Numbered from the stretch's first letter, positions 9,661 through 18,086 are shown. The stretch is DNA of 52,130 nucleotides from an uncultured Alphaproteobacteria bacterium (GCA_903822175.1 CAIJOB010000035.1:1-52130), one strand, 5' to 3'. Notes: generated by a model not told the origin, from the letters alone. Made by a program: numbers and translations.

Positions 9661-11082
9661 TTAGGCGGGGGCGTGATAGCCGCCGCCAAGCGCGCGGATC
9701 AGCTGGACGTCGAGGGCGAGCGCGCGGGCGTCGAGGTCGGCGACGGTGCGCCGGCGGCGCAGCACCCCCTGCTCGGCCAGCAGCACGGTGGGATAGGTGG
9801 CGAGGCCGCCTTTGTAGCGCAGGGTGGCGATCCGATAGGCGTCCTCGCTGGCGGCCAGCGCGGCGCGGGAATCGGTGACCTGCGACTGCAGGGCGCGGCT
9901 TGAGGCCAGCACATCGGCCACCTGGCGGAAGGCCTCGGTGACCGTCGCGTCATAGCTGGCGACGGCGGCGTCGCGGTCGGCCTCGGCGCCGTGCAGGCCG
10001 GCCCGCAGGCGCCCGCCATCGAAGATCGGCAGGCTGACCGCCGGGCCGGCCGAGCCGATGTCGGAGCCCGAGGCGAACACCTTGTCCATATGCAGCGCCG
10101 TCGTGCCGATGAAGGCGGCCAGGTTAATGTCGGGATAGAAGGCCGCGCGAGCCTGGTGGATGCGCTCAGCGGCGGCCTCGGCGCGCCAGCGCGCGGCGGT
10201 GACGTCGGGGCGGCGGCCGACCAGATTGGCGGCCAGCTCGCTCGGCACGCCCACGGCCTTGAGGCCCGCCGCGTTCGGGCGGGTCAGCGCCAAGCCCCGG
10301 TCGGGACCGGCGCCGGCCAGCGCGGCCAGGCGGTTGCGGGTGAGCGCGATCTGCTCGTCGATGGCGCTCAGGTCAGCCTTGGCCTGCAGCGGGTCGGCCT
10401 CGGCTTGGCGCTGCTCGGCGAGCGTGTCCAGGCCGTTGGTCACCCTGTCGCTGACCAGCTTGCTGGTCTGGCTGAGCACGGCGATGGAGTTCTCGGCGAC
10501 GTCGCGCTCGGCGTAGAGGCGGGCCAGGTCGGCATAGGCGGCGGCGACATTGGTCGAGAGCATCAGCCGCGCCTCGGCGGCGTCGGCCTGCGCGGCGCGG
10601 GCGTCGGAGACGGCGGCGGCCACCGCGGCGCGGTTCTTGCCCCAGAAGTCGAGCTCCCAGTTGAAGTCCAGCGTCAGCCGGCCATAGCCGTTGTAGCCCT
10701 GCGGCACGAACTGCGGCGGGATGCCCAGGTTGTAGCTCTGCTTCATGTCCTCGGCGCTGGCGTTGGCCGAGACCGACGGCAGTTCCCGCGAACGCGCCGT
10801 CGCGGTCATGCTCTCGGCGCGGCGCACGCGGGCTTCCGCCTGCGCCAGGTCCGGCGCGCCGGCCAGGGCCTCGGTCATCAGGGCGTTGAGCTGCGGGTCG
10901 CCGTAGGCGGTCCACCAGGCGTCGGCCGGCCAGTCGCGGCTGGCGCCGGCGAGCGCTTGGGCGGTCGCATAGCTGCCCGGCGCCTTGGCGACCTTCGCGG
11001 GTGAGGCCGGCGGCAGGGTGGCGCAGGCGCTGAGCGCTGTGGCGGCGAAAAGGGCTGCGGCGAAGGCGCGGGAGGCGGTCAT
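9661..11082 (-). CDS. NodT-family outer membrane efflux lipoprotein
   Basis: 473 aa from ATG 11082. This start gives a signal peptide with lipobox ALSAC (Cys20); an upstream in-frame ATG at 11148 would place 22 extra residues before it and would run through the operator region, so it was rejected. Two repeats of the outer membrane efflux protein (TolC-like) domain follow, with WWTAYGDPQLNALM near the start and LVGRRPDVTAARWRAEAA at mid-protein, both typical of the NodT group. It forms the trimeric outer membrane channel of the tripartite exporter. It is first in the operon, directly behind a strong promoter and TetR operator. Confidence 0.94.
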   Translation of the reverse strand: MTASRAFAAALFAATALSACATLPPASPAKVAKAPGSYATAQALAGASRDWPADAWWTAYGDPQLNALMTEALAGAPDLAQAEARVRRAESMTATARSRELPSVSANASAEDMKQSYNLGIPPQFVPQGYNGYGRLTLDFNWELDFWGKNRAAVAAAVSDARAAQADAAEARLMLSTNVAAAYADLARLYAERDVAENSIAVLSQTSKLVSDRVTNGLDTLAEQRQAEADPLQAKADLSAIDEQIALTRNRLAALAGAGPDRGLALTRPNAAGLKAVGVPSELAANLVGRRPDVTAARWRAEAAAERIHQARAAFYPDINLAAFIGTTALHMDKVFASGSDIGSAGPAVSLPIFDGGRLRAGLHGAEADRDAAVASYDATVTEAFRQVADVLASSRALQSQVTDSRAALAASEDAYRIATLRYKGGLATYPTVLLAEQGVLRRRRTVADLDARALALDVQLIRALGGGYHAPA

Positions 11083-11092
11083 CTGAGGACTC

Positions 11093-11181
11093 TTGTCATA
11101 CCGTACGGTACGGTCATATATTGTGCTGGACGATATAGCGAGCGCCACCGGGGCGCGTCAAGACTGACCATACCGTACGGT
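11093..11181. promoter_or_regulatory. divergent nodT/tetR promoters with two palindromic operators
   Basis: Operator 1, TACCGTACGGTA (11099-11110), is a perfect 12-bp palindrome. Operator 2, ACCGTACGGT (11172-11181), repeats its core 72 bases away. On the minus strand TTGACGC (about 11155-11161) and GCTATATC (11132-11139) are 15 bases apart and match the Caulobacter housekeeping consensus closely; operator 1 then lies about 22 bases past this -10, around the transcription start and early leader of nodT. On the plus strand TTGTCA (11093-11098) and ATATAT (11116-11121) flank operator 1 with a 17-base spacer, giving a tetR promoter. Operator 2 touches the tetR ribosome site. Both transcription units would be repressed together. 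Confidence 0.7.
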
Positions 11182-11192
11182 TGGAAAAAAGT

Positions 11193-11822
11193 ATGCAACT
11201 GGCAAAAACAAGACTGGACCGCGATGCGCGCCGCGAGCTGATCCTAGATGTGGCTCAAGGCGTCTTTCTGGAAGAGGGTTTCGCCAACGCGTCGATGTCG
11301 GTGATCGCCGCTCGCCTGGGCGGATCCAAGGGCACGCTCTACAACTACTTCAAATCCAAGGACGACCTTTTCAACGCCTACGTCGAGCGGCGCTGCCTGT
11401 GGCAGGACGAAATCTTCGCCATGCCCTCTGGCGACGAGACGCCGGACGAGACGCTAAGGCGGATCGCAGCCGCCTACCTGCGCCGCGTGCTGACCGACTT
11501 CAACCTGAAGAACTTCCGCCTGATCAGCGCCGAGGCCGAGCGCTCTCCGGAGATCGGCCGCACCTTCTATGACGCCGGCCCCCGCAAGGGCGGCGAGCGG
11601 GTAGCCGAGCTCCTGGCCGGCATGCAGGCCGACGGCCACCTCGATCTGGACGACCCGCTGGAAGCCGCCCACCAGTTCCTCGGCCTGGCCCAAAACCGCT
11701 ACTTCAAGGCCAGGCTCTGCAACGCCATCCCCGAACTCACCGAAAAGCAGATCGAGGACGAGGCGAAACTCGCGGCCAACACTTTCCTGCGAGCATTCGG
11801 GAGGCGGTCTTCCCTCCCTTAA
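11193..11822 (+). CDS. TetR/AcrR family repressor of the efflux operon
   Basis: 209 aa from ATG 11193, which has GGAAAA upstream; a TTG at 11181 would overlap operator 2 and is less likely. The N-terminal helix-turn-helix is clear (SVIAARLGGSKGTLYNYFKSKDDLF, about residues 33-57). The C-terminal part resembles the AcrR-type ligand-binding domain, with LGLAQNRYFKARL near its end. It is divergent from nodT-emrA-emrB with paired ACCGTACGGT palindromes between, so it most likely represses the pump and itself until it binds an exported compound. Its stop codon falls in the loop of the palindromic repeat that follows. Confidence 0.92.
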   Translation: MQLAKTRLDRDARRELILDVAQGVFLEEGFANASMSVIAARLGGSKGTLYNYFKSKDDLFNAYVERRCLWQDEIFAMPSGDETPDETLRRIAAAYLRRVLTDFNLKNFRLISAEAERSPEIGRTFYDAGPRKGGERVAELLAGMQADGHLDLDDPLEAAHQFLGLAQNRYFKARLCNAIPELTEKQIEDEAKLAANTFLRAFGRRSSLP

Positions 11823-11950
11823 TGGGGAGGGACAGATCGCGAAGCGATCAGGGTGAGGCTGTCGCGGTCAAACGCTGACTCAGCACGCCGGCCCACACTT
11901 CCCCACCCGTCTCGGCTTCGCCTCGCCACCCTCCCCGCTGGGGAGGGCAG
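11811..11950. repeat. palindromic intergenic repeat (REP/MITE-like)
   Basis: A stretch of about 140 bases with a hairpin at each end: CCCTCCC/GGGGAGGG around 11812-11831 and CCCTCCCC/GGGGAGGG at 11929-11947. The terminal arms are also inverted copies of each other. Internal segments GATCGCGAAGCGATC (11836-11850) and CGGCTTCGCC add further dyads. Elements of this look (CCTCCCC...GGGGAGG with a GCGAAGCGATC core) are common between genes in Caulobacterales, from general familiarity rather than a search. The left arm overlaps the last codons of tetR and may also serve as a transcript end. No coding capacity is seen. Confidence 0.6.
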
Positions 11951-12027
11951 GCCGATGCTGGACATCGGGGAGCCTACGCCGCATCCTCCGCGTTCAAACA
12001 GTCGTTCGCCATGCAAGGTCCCGCCGC

Positions 12028-13206
12028 ATGTTCATGCGTTTCTTCACCGAGCTTCGCCAGGCCAAGGTGCCGGTGACGCTGAAGGAATACCTGATGCTGA
12101 TGGAGGGCCTGGATAAGCAGGTCATCGACCGCTCGGTGGACGATTTCTACTACCTGTCCCGCGCCGCCCTGGTGAAGGACGAGAAGAACATCGACAAGTT
12201 CGATCAGGTCTTCGCCCAGGTGTTCAAGGGCCTGGAGCGGATGGGCGACGACGTGGCCGTCGACATCCCCGCCGAGTGGCTGAAGAAGCTCTCCGACCAG
12301 TTCCTCACCGAGGAGGAGAAGGCGCAGATCGAGGCCATGGGCGGCTTCGAGGCGCTGATGGAGGCGCTGGCCCAGCGCGCCAAGGAGCAGAAGGAAGCCC
12401 AGGACAAGGACGGCAAGGGCCCCGGCAACGGCAACCCCAACTCGCCGTTCGGCGCCAACGGCTATCACCCCGAAGGCGTCCGCGTCGGCCAGGACAAAGG
12501 CCGCCACGGCAAGGCGATCAAGGTCTGGGACAAGCGCGAGTACAAAAACCTCGACGACAGCGTCGAGCTCGGCACCCGCAACATCAAGGTGGCGCTACGC
12601 CGGCTGCGCAAATGGGTCCGCGAGGGCCATCCCGACGAACTCGACATGAACGGGACGATCCGGGGCACCGCCGAAAAGGGCTACCTCGACATCCAAATGC
12701 GCGCCGAGCGCCGCAACAAGATCAGCGTGCTGATTTTCTTCGACATCGGCGGCTCGATGGATAGCCACATCAAGGTCTGCGAGGAGCTGTTCAGCGCCGC
12801 CCGCTCCGAGTTCAAGAACATGGAGTTCTACTACTTCCACAACTGCCTCTACGAGAGCGTGTGGAAGGACAACCGCCGGCGTCACGCCGAGAAGCTGAAC
12901 ACCTGGGACATCCTCCACAAATTCCCCCACGACTACAAAGTCATCTTCGTGGGCGACGCGACCATGAGCCCCTACGAGGTCACCTATCCGGGCGGCTCGG
13001 TGGAGCACTGGAACGAGGAGGCCGGGGCGATCTGGATGGACCGGGTCTCGAACATCTTCGACCACATGATCTGGCTGAACCCGACCGCCGAGCGGCACTG
13101 GGACTACACGCCCTCGGTCGGCCTGATCAAACAGCTGGTCGGCGACCGGATGTTCCCGCTGACCCTGTCGGGCCTGGAGAAGGCCATGAAGGAGCTCGCC
13201 CGCTAG
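12028..13206 (+). CDS. VWA domain protein, CoxE-like
   Basis: 392 aa. The N-terminal half (1-110) is helical and acidic, with FFTELRQAKVPVTLKEYLML typical of CoxE-like proteins. Residues 115-165 are a low-complexity Lys/Gly/Asn linker. A von Willebrand A domain follows, whose metal-site motif is DIGGS (239-243) rather than DxSxS; GDATMSP near 315 supplies the later loop. Proteins of this type usually work with a MoxR AAA+ ATPase as chaperones for cofactor insertion or complex assembly, but no ATPase gene is present beside it. The target is unknown. Confidence 0.85.
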   Translation: MFMRFFTELRQAKVPVTLKEYLMLMEGLDKQVIDRSVDDFYYLSRAALVKDEKNIDKFDQVFAQVFKGLERMGDDVAVDIPAEWLKKLSDQFLTEEEKAQIEAMGGFEALMEALAQRAKEQKEAQDKDGKGPGNGNPNSPFGANGYHPEGVRVGQDKGRHGKAIKVWDKREYKNLDDSVELGTRNIKVALRRLRKWVREGHPDELDMNGTIRGTAEKGYLDIQMRAERRNKISVLIFFDIGGSMDSHIKVCEELFSAARSEFKNMEFYYFHNCLYESVWKDNRRRHAEKLNTWDILHKFPHDYKVIFVGDATMSPYEVTYPGGSVEHWNEEAGAIWMDRVSNIFDHMIWLNPTAERHWDYTPSVGLIKQLVGDRMFPLTLSGLEKAMKELAR

Positions 13207-13217
13207 GCGGGACGCCC

Positions 13218-13889
13218 ATGTCCGACAATACGACTGAGATTCCAGCCTCGGAAGGCGTCGCCGAAGAGACCCACGCCGCCACCAAGGCCGCAGTGTTCAA
13301 CGCCGCCGAGCGCCTGTTCGCCCTGCACGGCTTCCAGAACGTCTCGGTGCGCGACATCACCGCCGAGGCCGGGGTCAATCTGGCGAGCGTGAACTATCAC
13401 TTCGGCTCCAAGGATGCCCTGCTGTTCGAGATCTTCCGCCGCCGCACCGGCGAGCTGAACCGCGAACGCGCCCGCATGCTGCACGAGGCCAACGACCGCC
13501 ATGGCGGCAAGCCGCCGGTGCGCGAGATCCTGGCCGCCCTGTTCGCCCCGCCGCTGCGCTGGGCCGACCCGGCGCACGACCGGCGGATCAGCGTGCAGTT
13601 CATTATTCGGGCGCGCTCCGAGGGCACCGCGGAGATGCGCGACGCCCTGCAGAACGATGTCAGCCACCTCGCCCGCTTCGCCGAGGCGCTGAAGACCGCG
13701 CGGCCGGAACTGTCGCCCGAGACCGTCTACTGGCGGCTGCATTTCGTGCTCGGCATGGTCCACAACAACCGTTTCGTGGAATTCGACCGCCTGCACCACC
13801 TTTCCGGCGGCCTGACCCGCGAGGGCGACGTGGCGGGGCTGCTGGACCGGATGCTGGACTTCGCCGAGGCGGGGTTTTTGGCGGCTTAG
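13218..13889 (+). CDS. TetR family transcriptional regulator
   Basis: 223 aa from ATG 13218, 11 bases after the VWA gene stop, with GGCGGGA as ribosome site. The frame is open further upstream inside the VWA gene, but that part is not protein-like. The HTH covers about residues 42-66 (ITAEAGVNLASVNYHFGSKDALL). The C-terminal domain, with LHFVLGMVHNN, resembles the CerR / YbiH-type TetR group. Probably co-transcribed with the VWA gene; targets unknown. The last 4 bases overlap the convergent small gene. Confidence 0.9.
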   Translation: MSDNTTEIPASEGVAEETHAATKAAVFNAAERLFALHGFQNVSVRDITAEAGVNLASVNYHFGSKDALLFEIFRRRTGELNRERARMLHEANDRHGGKPPVREILAALFAPPLRWADPAHDRRISVQFIIRARSEGTAEMRDALQNDVSHLARFAEALKTARPELSPETVYWRLHFVLGMVHNNRFVEFDRLHHLSGGLTREGDVAGLLDRMLDFAEAGFLAA

Positions 13890-14188
13890 CGCTTCACCGA
13901 CACCGGCAGCTTTGCGCCAGCGGCGGACGCCGCGGCCTGACAGTCTTCGTGTTCACGGGCTTCCCACGCCTGGGACTCGCCGGTGTTCCTGGCGTCGGCA
14001 TAGGCCGCGGCGACCAGCTTGGCCTTCACGCAGCGGTCGAGCGGCGCGCGGGCGTGCTCATAATCGCTGGTGGCGTCCTTGATCTTCAGGGTCTCCACGA
14101 GCTGGCCCTGCGCGTCGGCCACCTGACCGCAGCCGGCGCAGAGCGCGCCGCAGACAATCCCTGCCGCCAGTAAAGCCAGCCCTCGCAT
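13886..14188 (-). CDS. small exported protein, unknown function
   Basis: 100 aa. A hydrophobic N-terminus (MRGLALLAAGIVCGALCAGC) looks like a signal peptide. The lipobox would be CAGC, in which the usual Leu at -3 is Cys, so lipidation at Cys20 is uncertain. The mature part has three further cysteines' worth of conserved-looking context only in part: Cys at DRC and at EDC can form a disulphide. No family was recognised. It overlaps the TetR gene by four bases in a convergent arrangement. Confidence 0.6.
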   Translation of the reverse strand: MRGLALLAAGIVCGALCAGCGQVADAQGQLVETLKIKDATSDYEHARAPLDRCVKAKLVAAAYADARNTGESQAWEAREHEDCQAAASAAGAKLPVSVKR

Positions 14189-14283
14189 CGCCCCTTAGAT
14201 TCCCCGCCCTCAAGCGAGGCCATGGTGACCCGCGTTCTGTGGCCCAATCGTGGCCGCGTTTGGCCGCTGAAGTGTCGGTGACG

Positions 14284-14316
14284 CTTGTTTCAGGCGACCC
14301 CAGTCTTGTTTCAGGC
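14284..14316. repeat. short direct repeat after methyltransferase stop
   Basis: The 12-mer CTTGTTTCAGGC occurs at 14284-14295 and again at 14305-14316, exactly 21 bases apart. The second copy abuts the stop codon of the methyltransferase gene on the minus strand. The rest of the 128-base gap 14189-14316 shows no gene, terminator with a T-run, or other clear site. Confidence 0.5.
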
Positions 14317-15351
14317 TCACCGGGTGAGGACGATGGTCCCTTCCATCATCAGCTCCAGCTTGGCGTCGCGGGTCAGCGCGTCGTCGAAGGTCGCTAGGAT
14401 GTCGTCGGCCCAGGCCGGCAGGGTCAGGTCGTCGCGGCCGGAGCCCAGGCGCAGCTGCACCGCCGCCATCTCGCGATAGATCGTCGGCTTGCCGCCGTGC
14501 GGCTTGAACCGCACGTCGCGAAAGCCGGCGGCGCGGGCGCTGGCCTCGATCCGCGTGCGAGAGAACAGCCACTTGTCGTCGAGCGCGGCGAAACCGGCAG
14601 CGGAGGGATCGGGGTCGCTGCGCGCCGCCACGTCGAGGATGGTGGCCCTCAGGACCGCGTCGGCCGCGGGGTCCAGCGCGTCGCCGCGCAGAGCCGCCTC
14701 GGCCAGGATCCACTGGAACGCCAGCCGCATGACGGCCCAGCCGTGGAAGGGCTCGTGGAAGATCGCGTGGCCGCCGGGCTTCAGCGCGCGGGCGGCGGCG
14801 GCCAGACCCTGCTCCGGGACGCTGAGGTGGTGCAGGATCGAAGCCCCGGTGACCAGGTCGAACGCCGCCGGCGTCACCGCCTCGCTCATGGCGTCCATCT
14901 TCACACAGGTCACCGACCCGGCAACGCCGGTGTCCAGCGCATAGCCGGCGAGCATGGCCAGCAGCTCGCCTGAGAGGTCGGTGGCGATCAGCCGCGCGCC
15001 CGGAAACAGCCGCAGGCACGGCACGATGGAATTGACGCCCGAGCCGCTCCCTAGGTCGAGGATCAGCGGCGCGTCGGCGATCTCGACACCGGTCGCCTCG
15101 ATCCCCTGCCGGAACAGCCGCTCGAAGTGATCGGCGGCGGCGTAGCGGCGGTGATACTCTGCGGCGTTGGCGGTGAACTGGTCGGTGACGGTCCCGGCAG
15201 CGCCCAGGTCGTCGATCGTCCAGACGAGGACCTCGCCGCCATCACGCGCGATCAACGGCGTCAGCTCGTGGGCGAACAGCGCCTGCGCCCAGACGCCCTT
15301 TTCGTCAGGCGCCGCCGCCGACCTGCCTCGCAGAAGATCCCGAAACGCCAT
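14317..15351 (-). CDS. class I SAM-dependent methyltransferase
   Basis: 344 aa. The SAM-binding glycine loop ILDLGSGSGVN is at about 97-107. ATDLSGE is the acidic strand-2 end, and FDLVTGASILHHL is motif II/post-I with an HH pair typical of small-molecule methyltransferases. About 90 residues precede the Rossmann domain. A C-terminal portion (KWLFSRTRIEASARAAGFRDVRFKPH) is of the type found in Methyltransf_11/25 enzymes. The acceptor is unknown. It starts 40 bases downstream of the UdgX gene end on the same strand, so it could be a distal gene of the repair operon, but the gap leaves room for its own promoter. Confidence 0.85.
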   Translation of the reverse strand: MAFRDLLRGRSAAAPDEKGVWAQALFAHELTPLIARDGGEVLVWTIDDLGAAGTVTDQFTANAAEYHRRYAAADHFERLFRQGIEATGVEIADAPLILDLGSGSGVNSIVPCLRLFPGARLIATDLSGELLAMLAGYALDTGVAGSVTCVKMDAMSEAVTPAAFDLVTGASILHHLSVPEQGLAAAARALKPGGHAIFHEPFHGWAVMRLAFQWILAEAALRGDALDPAADAVLRATILDVAARSDPDPSAAGFAALDDKWLFSRTRIEASARAAGFRDVRFKPHGGKPTIYREMAAVQLRLGSGRDDLTLPAWADDILATFDDALTRDAKLELMMEGTIVLTR

Positions 15352-15391
15352 TCCCGAGCGTTAGGCGATTGGCGGCGGCGCGGCAATCGGC

Positions 15392-16843
15392 TCAGGCCGC
15401 GAGCCCGGCGGCGAACTTCAGGTCGGCCACGAACGCCGCGTAGGCCTTGGCTGCGGCCTGCGCGTCCGGCAGCCGCAGCAGATAGGCCGGATGGTAGGTG
15501 ACCACCCCCTGCGCCTGGTTAGGCAGCGGCAGCGCCTGCTGGCGCGAGGCGCCGATGGCCACCGGCTTGCCGAACACCGATAGCGCCGCCGTCGCGCCCA
15601 TCGCCACGATCACCCGGGGCCGGATCAGCCGCCGTTCCGCATCCAGCCACCAGCGGCAGGCGGTCACCTCGCCGGCGCCCGGCGTCTGGTGGATGCGCCG
15701 CTTGCCGCGCAGCTCGTGCTTGAAGTGCTTCACAGCGTTGGTGACGAAGGCGCGGTCCCGCGCGATCCCCGCCTCGATGAGCGCCCTGTCCAGCATCTGG
15801 CCCGCCGGCCCGACGAAGGGGCGCCCGGCCAGGTCCTCCTGGTCGCCAGGCTGCTCGCCCACCAGCATCAGCCGCGCCTGGGCCGGGCCTTCGCCGGTCA
15901 CGCCCTGCGTCGCGTCGCAGTGGAGATCGCAGCGGCGGCATTCCTGCACCGCCACCTGCACCTCCTCCAGCGAACGCATCCCCTGCCCGTCGAACGGCGC
16001 GTCGCGCAGGGTGCGGTGGACGGCGGCGACCACGCGGCGGGACGGTGTCGAAGGGGTCTGGCGGACCATGGTGGTGGTGCGGGCTTCGGCCTGCGCGATC
16101 AGGTCGGGAATGAGCCGGGCTTCCGGCAGGTTCCGCCAATAGCGCTTGGGCATCTCCTTCATCATCGCCCCGACCTTGAGCCGGGCCGGGTTGAAGATCG
16201 AGGCGTAGTAGGTCCGCCAATAGTCCTCGAGGCTGTCCTCCGACGGCGCGTCCGCCGGGTCGGCGCCGGGCAGCACCGCCAAAACCTGGGTGTCCCAGTG
16301 CACGCAGGCGTCCGGCGTCAGGATCGAGAAATGCATGCTGGCGAAGCGCCGCGCGAAGAACGGCGCGGTCACCTCCGCCACCCGGTGCGCCGGCTCGAAC
16401 CAGGCGACGTAGTACTCCTCGCCATCCGGGCCGGTGACCAGCCGGAAGCGGACGAAGGCCTTCATCTTGTGCGCCGCCTGGCTGACCGCGCGAGCGAAGT
16501 GCTGCGCCTTCTGCACATCCGGATCGGAGTGCAGGCGCATGAGGTGAGGCTCGCGCGCCAGGCGCCACAGCATCCGGTAGAGCAGCACGAACCGCTCGTC
16601 GGACCGGTGCAGGATCACCCGGTCGGCCAGCTCCACGAAATCGCGCGGCACGGTGAAGGCTGGGCCGTCCGCCGCCAGACGCCCGGCAGGCAGGATCGGG
16701 CCGGCCTCGCCGAACAGGTCGCCGCCCGCGCCGTCGACGGTCCACAGCGTCTCCTCCGGAGCCACCTGGCCGGCGCGCAGCGCCCGGGCGGCCTGGCGCC
16801 AGCCGGCGACGTCGGTCTCGGAAGCGAGGCGGATCGTCGGCAT
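15392..16843 (-). CDS. udgX: DUF4130 - UdgX fusion, uracil-DNA binding/excision protein
   Basis: 483 aa in two parts. Residues 1-265 match the DUF4130 type (TIGR03915-like) with YYVAWFEPAHRV and YWRTYYASIFNPARL. Residues 290-483 are a family-4-like uracil-DNA glycosylase of the UdgX class: GEQPGD (329-334), the diagnostic insertion KRRIHQ (381-386) whose His385 forms the covalent link to the abasic sugar in studied UdgX, and motif HPAYLLR (451-457). Cysteines 302, 305, 309 and 396 can hold the 4Fe-4S cluster. The start overlaps the stop of the radical SAM gene (TGATG). The operon is preceded by an SOS box. Confidence 0.93.
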   Translation of the reverse strand: MPTIRLASETDVAGWRQAARALRAGQVAPEETLWTVDGAGGDLFGEAGPILPAGRLAADGPAFTVPRDFVELADRVILHRSDERFVLLYRMLWRLAREPHLMRLHSDPDVQKAQHFARAVSQAAHKMKAFVRFRLVTGPDGEEYYVAWFEPAHRVAEVTAPFFARRFASMHFSILTPDACVHWDTQVLAVLPGADPADAPSEDSLEDYWRTYYASIFNPARLKVGAMMKEMPKRYWRNLPEARLIPDLIAQAEARTTTMVRQTPSTPSRRVVAAVHRTLRDAPFDGQGMRSLEEVQVAVQECRRCDLHCDATQGVTGEGPAQARLMLVGEQPGDQEDLAGRPFVGPAGQMLDRALIEAGIARDRAFVTNAVKHFKHELRGKRRIHQTPGAGEVTACRWWLDAERRLIRPRVIVAMGATAALSVFGKPVAIGASRQQALPLPNQAQGVVTYHPAYLLRLPDAQAAAKAYAAFVADLKFAAGLAA

Positions 16844-18072
16844 CAGAACAGGCTCTGCTGTTGCGGAGGCGGCGTGACGCGCTCGCGCAGATCGGCGGCG
16901 TCGGTGAGCGCGCCCGGCGTCCAGTCGGCGGTGACGATGAAGGGCTTCAGCTTCTCGATCCCGCGGGTCAGCCGCTTGACGTCCTCCAGCCGCAGCGCCT
17001 TGAACCGCCGCACCTCGATCATCTTGTCGACCGACCGCACGCCCAGGCCCGGCACCCGCAGCATCCGCTCGCGCTCGGCGGTGTTGAGGTCCAGCGGGAA
17101 GTCGCCGCGGTTGCGCAGCGCCCAGGCGAGCTTGGGGTCGATCGCCAGTTCCAGGTCCTCGGTCTCGCCGATGATCTCGGCGCGGTCGAAGCCGTAGAAC
17201 CGCATCAGCCAGTCGGCCTGATAGAGCCGATGCTCGCGCACCAGCGGCGGCCTCGCCAGCGGCAGGCGCGCGGTGGAATCCGGGATCGGCGAGAAGGCGG
17301 AATAGTAGACCCGCTTCAGCTTGTAGGCGCCGTAGAGCCGCTCGCTCCGCTTGAGGATTTCGCCGTCAGGCGCGTCATCGGCGCCGACGATCATCTGCGT
17401 CGACTGGCCGGCCGGGGCGTACTTCGGTGGACGCGCCTTGCGCCCCTTTTCCTGGCCCGCGTCGACCCCCAGCCGCACCGCGCCCATCGCCTTGCGGATA
17501 CCGCCGGCGTCCTTTTCCGGGGCCAGCGCGGCCAGGCTGGCGTCCCTCGGCAGCTCGACGTTGATCGACACCCGGTCAGCGTAGAGCGCGGCCTGGTTGA
17601 CCAGCCTCGGCGCGGCTTCCGGGATCACCTTCAGGTGGATGTAGCCGCGAAAATCGTGGACCTCGCGCAGCGTCCTCGCCACCCGAACCATCTCTTCCAT
17701 CGTGTAGTCGGCGCTGCGGATGATGCCGGACGAGAGGAACAGGCCCTCGATGTAGTTGCGCTTGTAGAAGCCGATGGTCAGGTCGCAGACCTCGTCCACG
17801 CTGAACCGCGCCCGCTGGGTGTTCGACGACACCCGGTTCACGCAATAGGCGCAGTCGTAGACGCAGAAGTTGGTCAGCAGGATCTTCAGCAGGCTGATGC
17901 ACCGCCCGTCCGGCGCATAGGCGTGGCAGATGCCCATGCCGCCATCCACCGACCCCACGCCCTTCCCGCCCAGACTGTCCCGCTTGGTCCCGCCGGACGA
18001 GGCGCAGGAGGCGTCGTATTTCGCGGCGTCGGACAGGATGGCGAGCTTGCGTTTCAGATCGAGGGTGGCCAT
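16843..18072 (-). CDS. putative DNA modification/repair radical SAM protein
   Basis: 409 aa, matching the TIGR03916-like group found beside UdgX. The radical SAM cluster motif is CVYDCAYC (Cys 70, 74, 77). A helix-hairpin-helix element is at about 330-352 (NTAERERMLRVPGLGVRSVD), suggesting DNA binding. Further cysteines at 23, 49 and 58 lie in the N-terminal region and could hold a second cluster. The protein ends in QQQSLF (404-409), which resembles the beta sliding-clamp pentapeptide QLxLF. It is first in the operon with the UdgX gene, and its ATG lies 14 bases after a GTTC-N7-GTTC SOS box. Reaction unknown; a role in base damage repair is inferred. Confidence 0.88.
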   Translation of the reverse strand: MATLDLKRKLAILSDAAKYDASCASSGGTKRDSLGGKGVGSVDGGMGICHAYAPDGRCISLLKILLTNFCVYDCAYCVNRVSSNTQRARFSVDEVCDLTIGFYKRNYIEGLFLSSGIIRSADYTMEEMVRVARTLREVHDFRGYIHLKVIPEAAPRLVNQAALYADRVSINVELPRDASLAALAPEKDAGGIRKAMGAVRLGVDAGQEKGRKARPPKYAPAGQSTQMIVGADDAPDGEILKRSERLYGAYKLKRVYYSAFSPIPDSTARLPLARPPLVREHRLYQADWLMRFYGFDRAEIIGETEDLELAIDPKLAWALRNRGDFPLDLNTAERERMLRVPGLGVRSVDKMIEVRRFKALRLEDVKRLTRGIEKLKPFIVTADWTPGALTDAADLRERVTPPPQQQSLF

Positions 18073-18086
18073 GCCTCTGATGTAAA

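Noticed and set aside
11083..11148. Upstream start for the NodT-type protein at 11148
   Set aside because: It would put 22 residues before the signal peptide and translate through the promoter and operator region.
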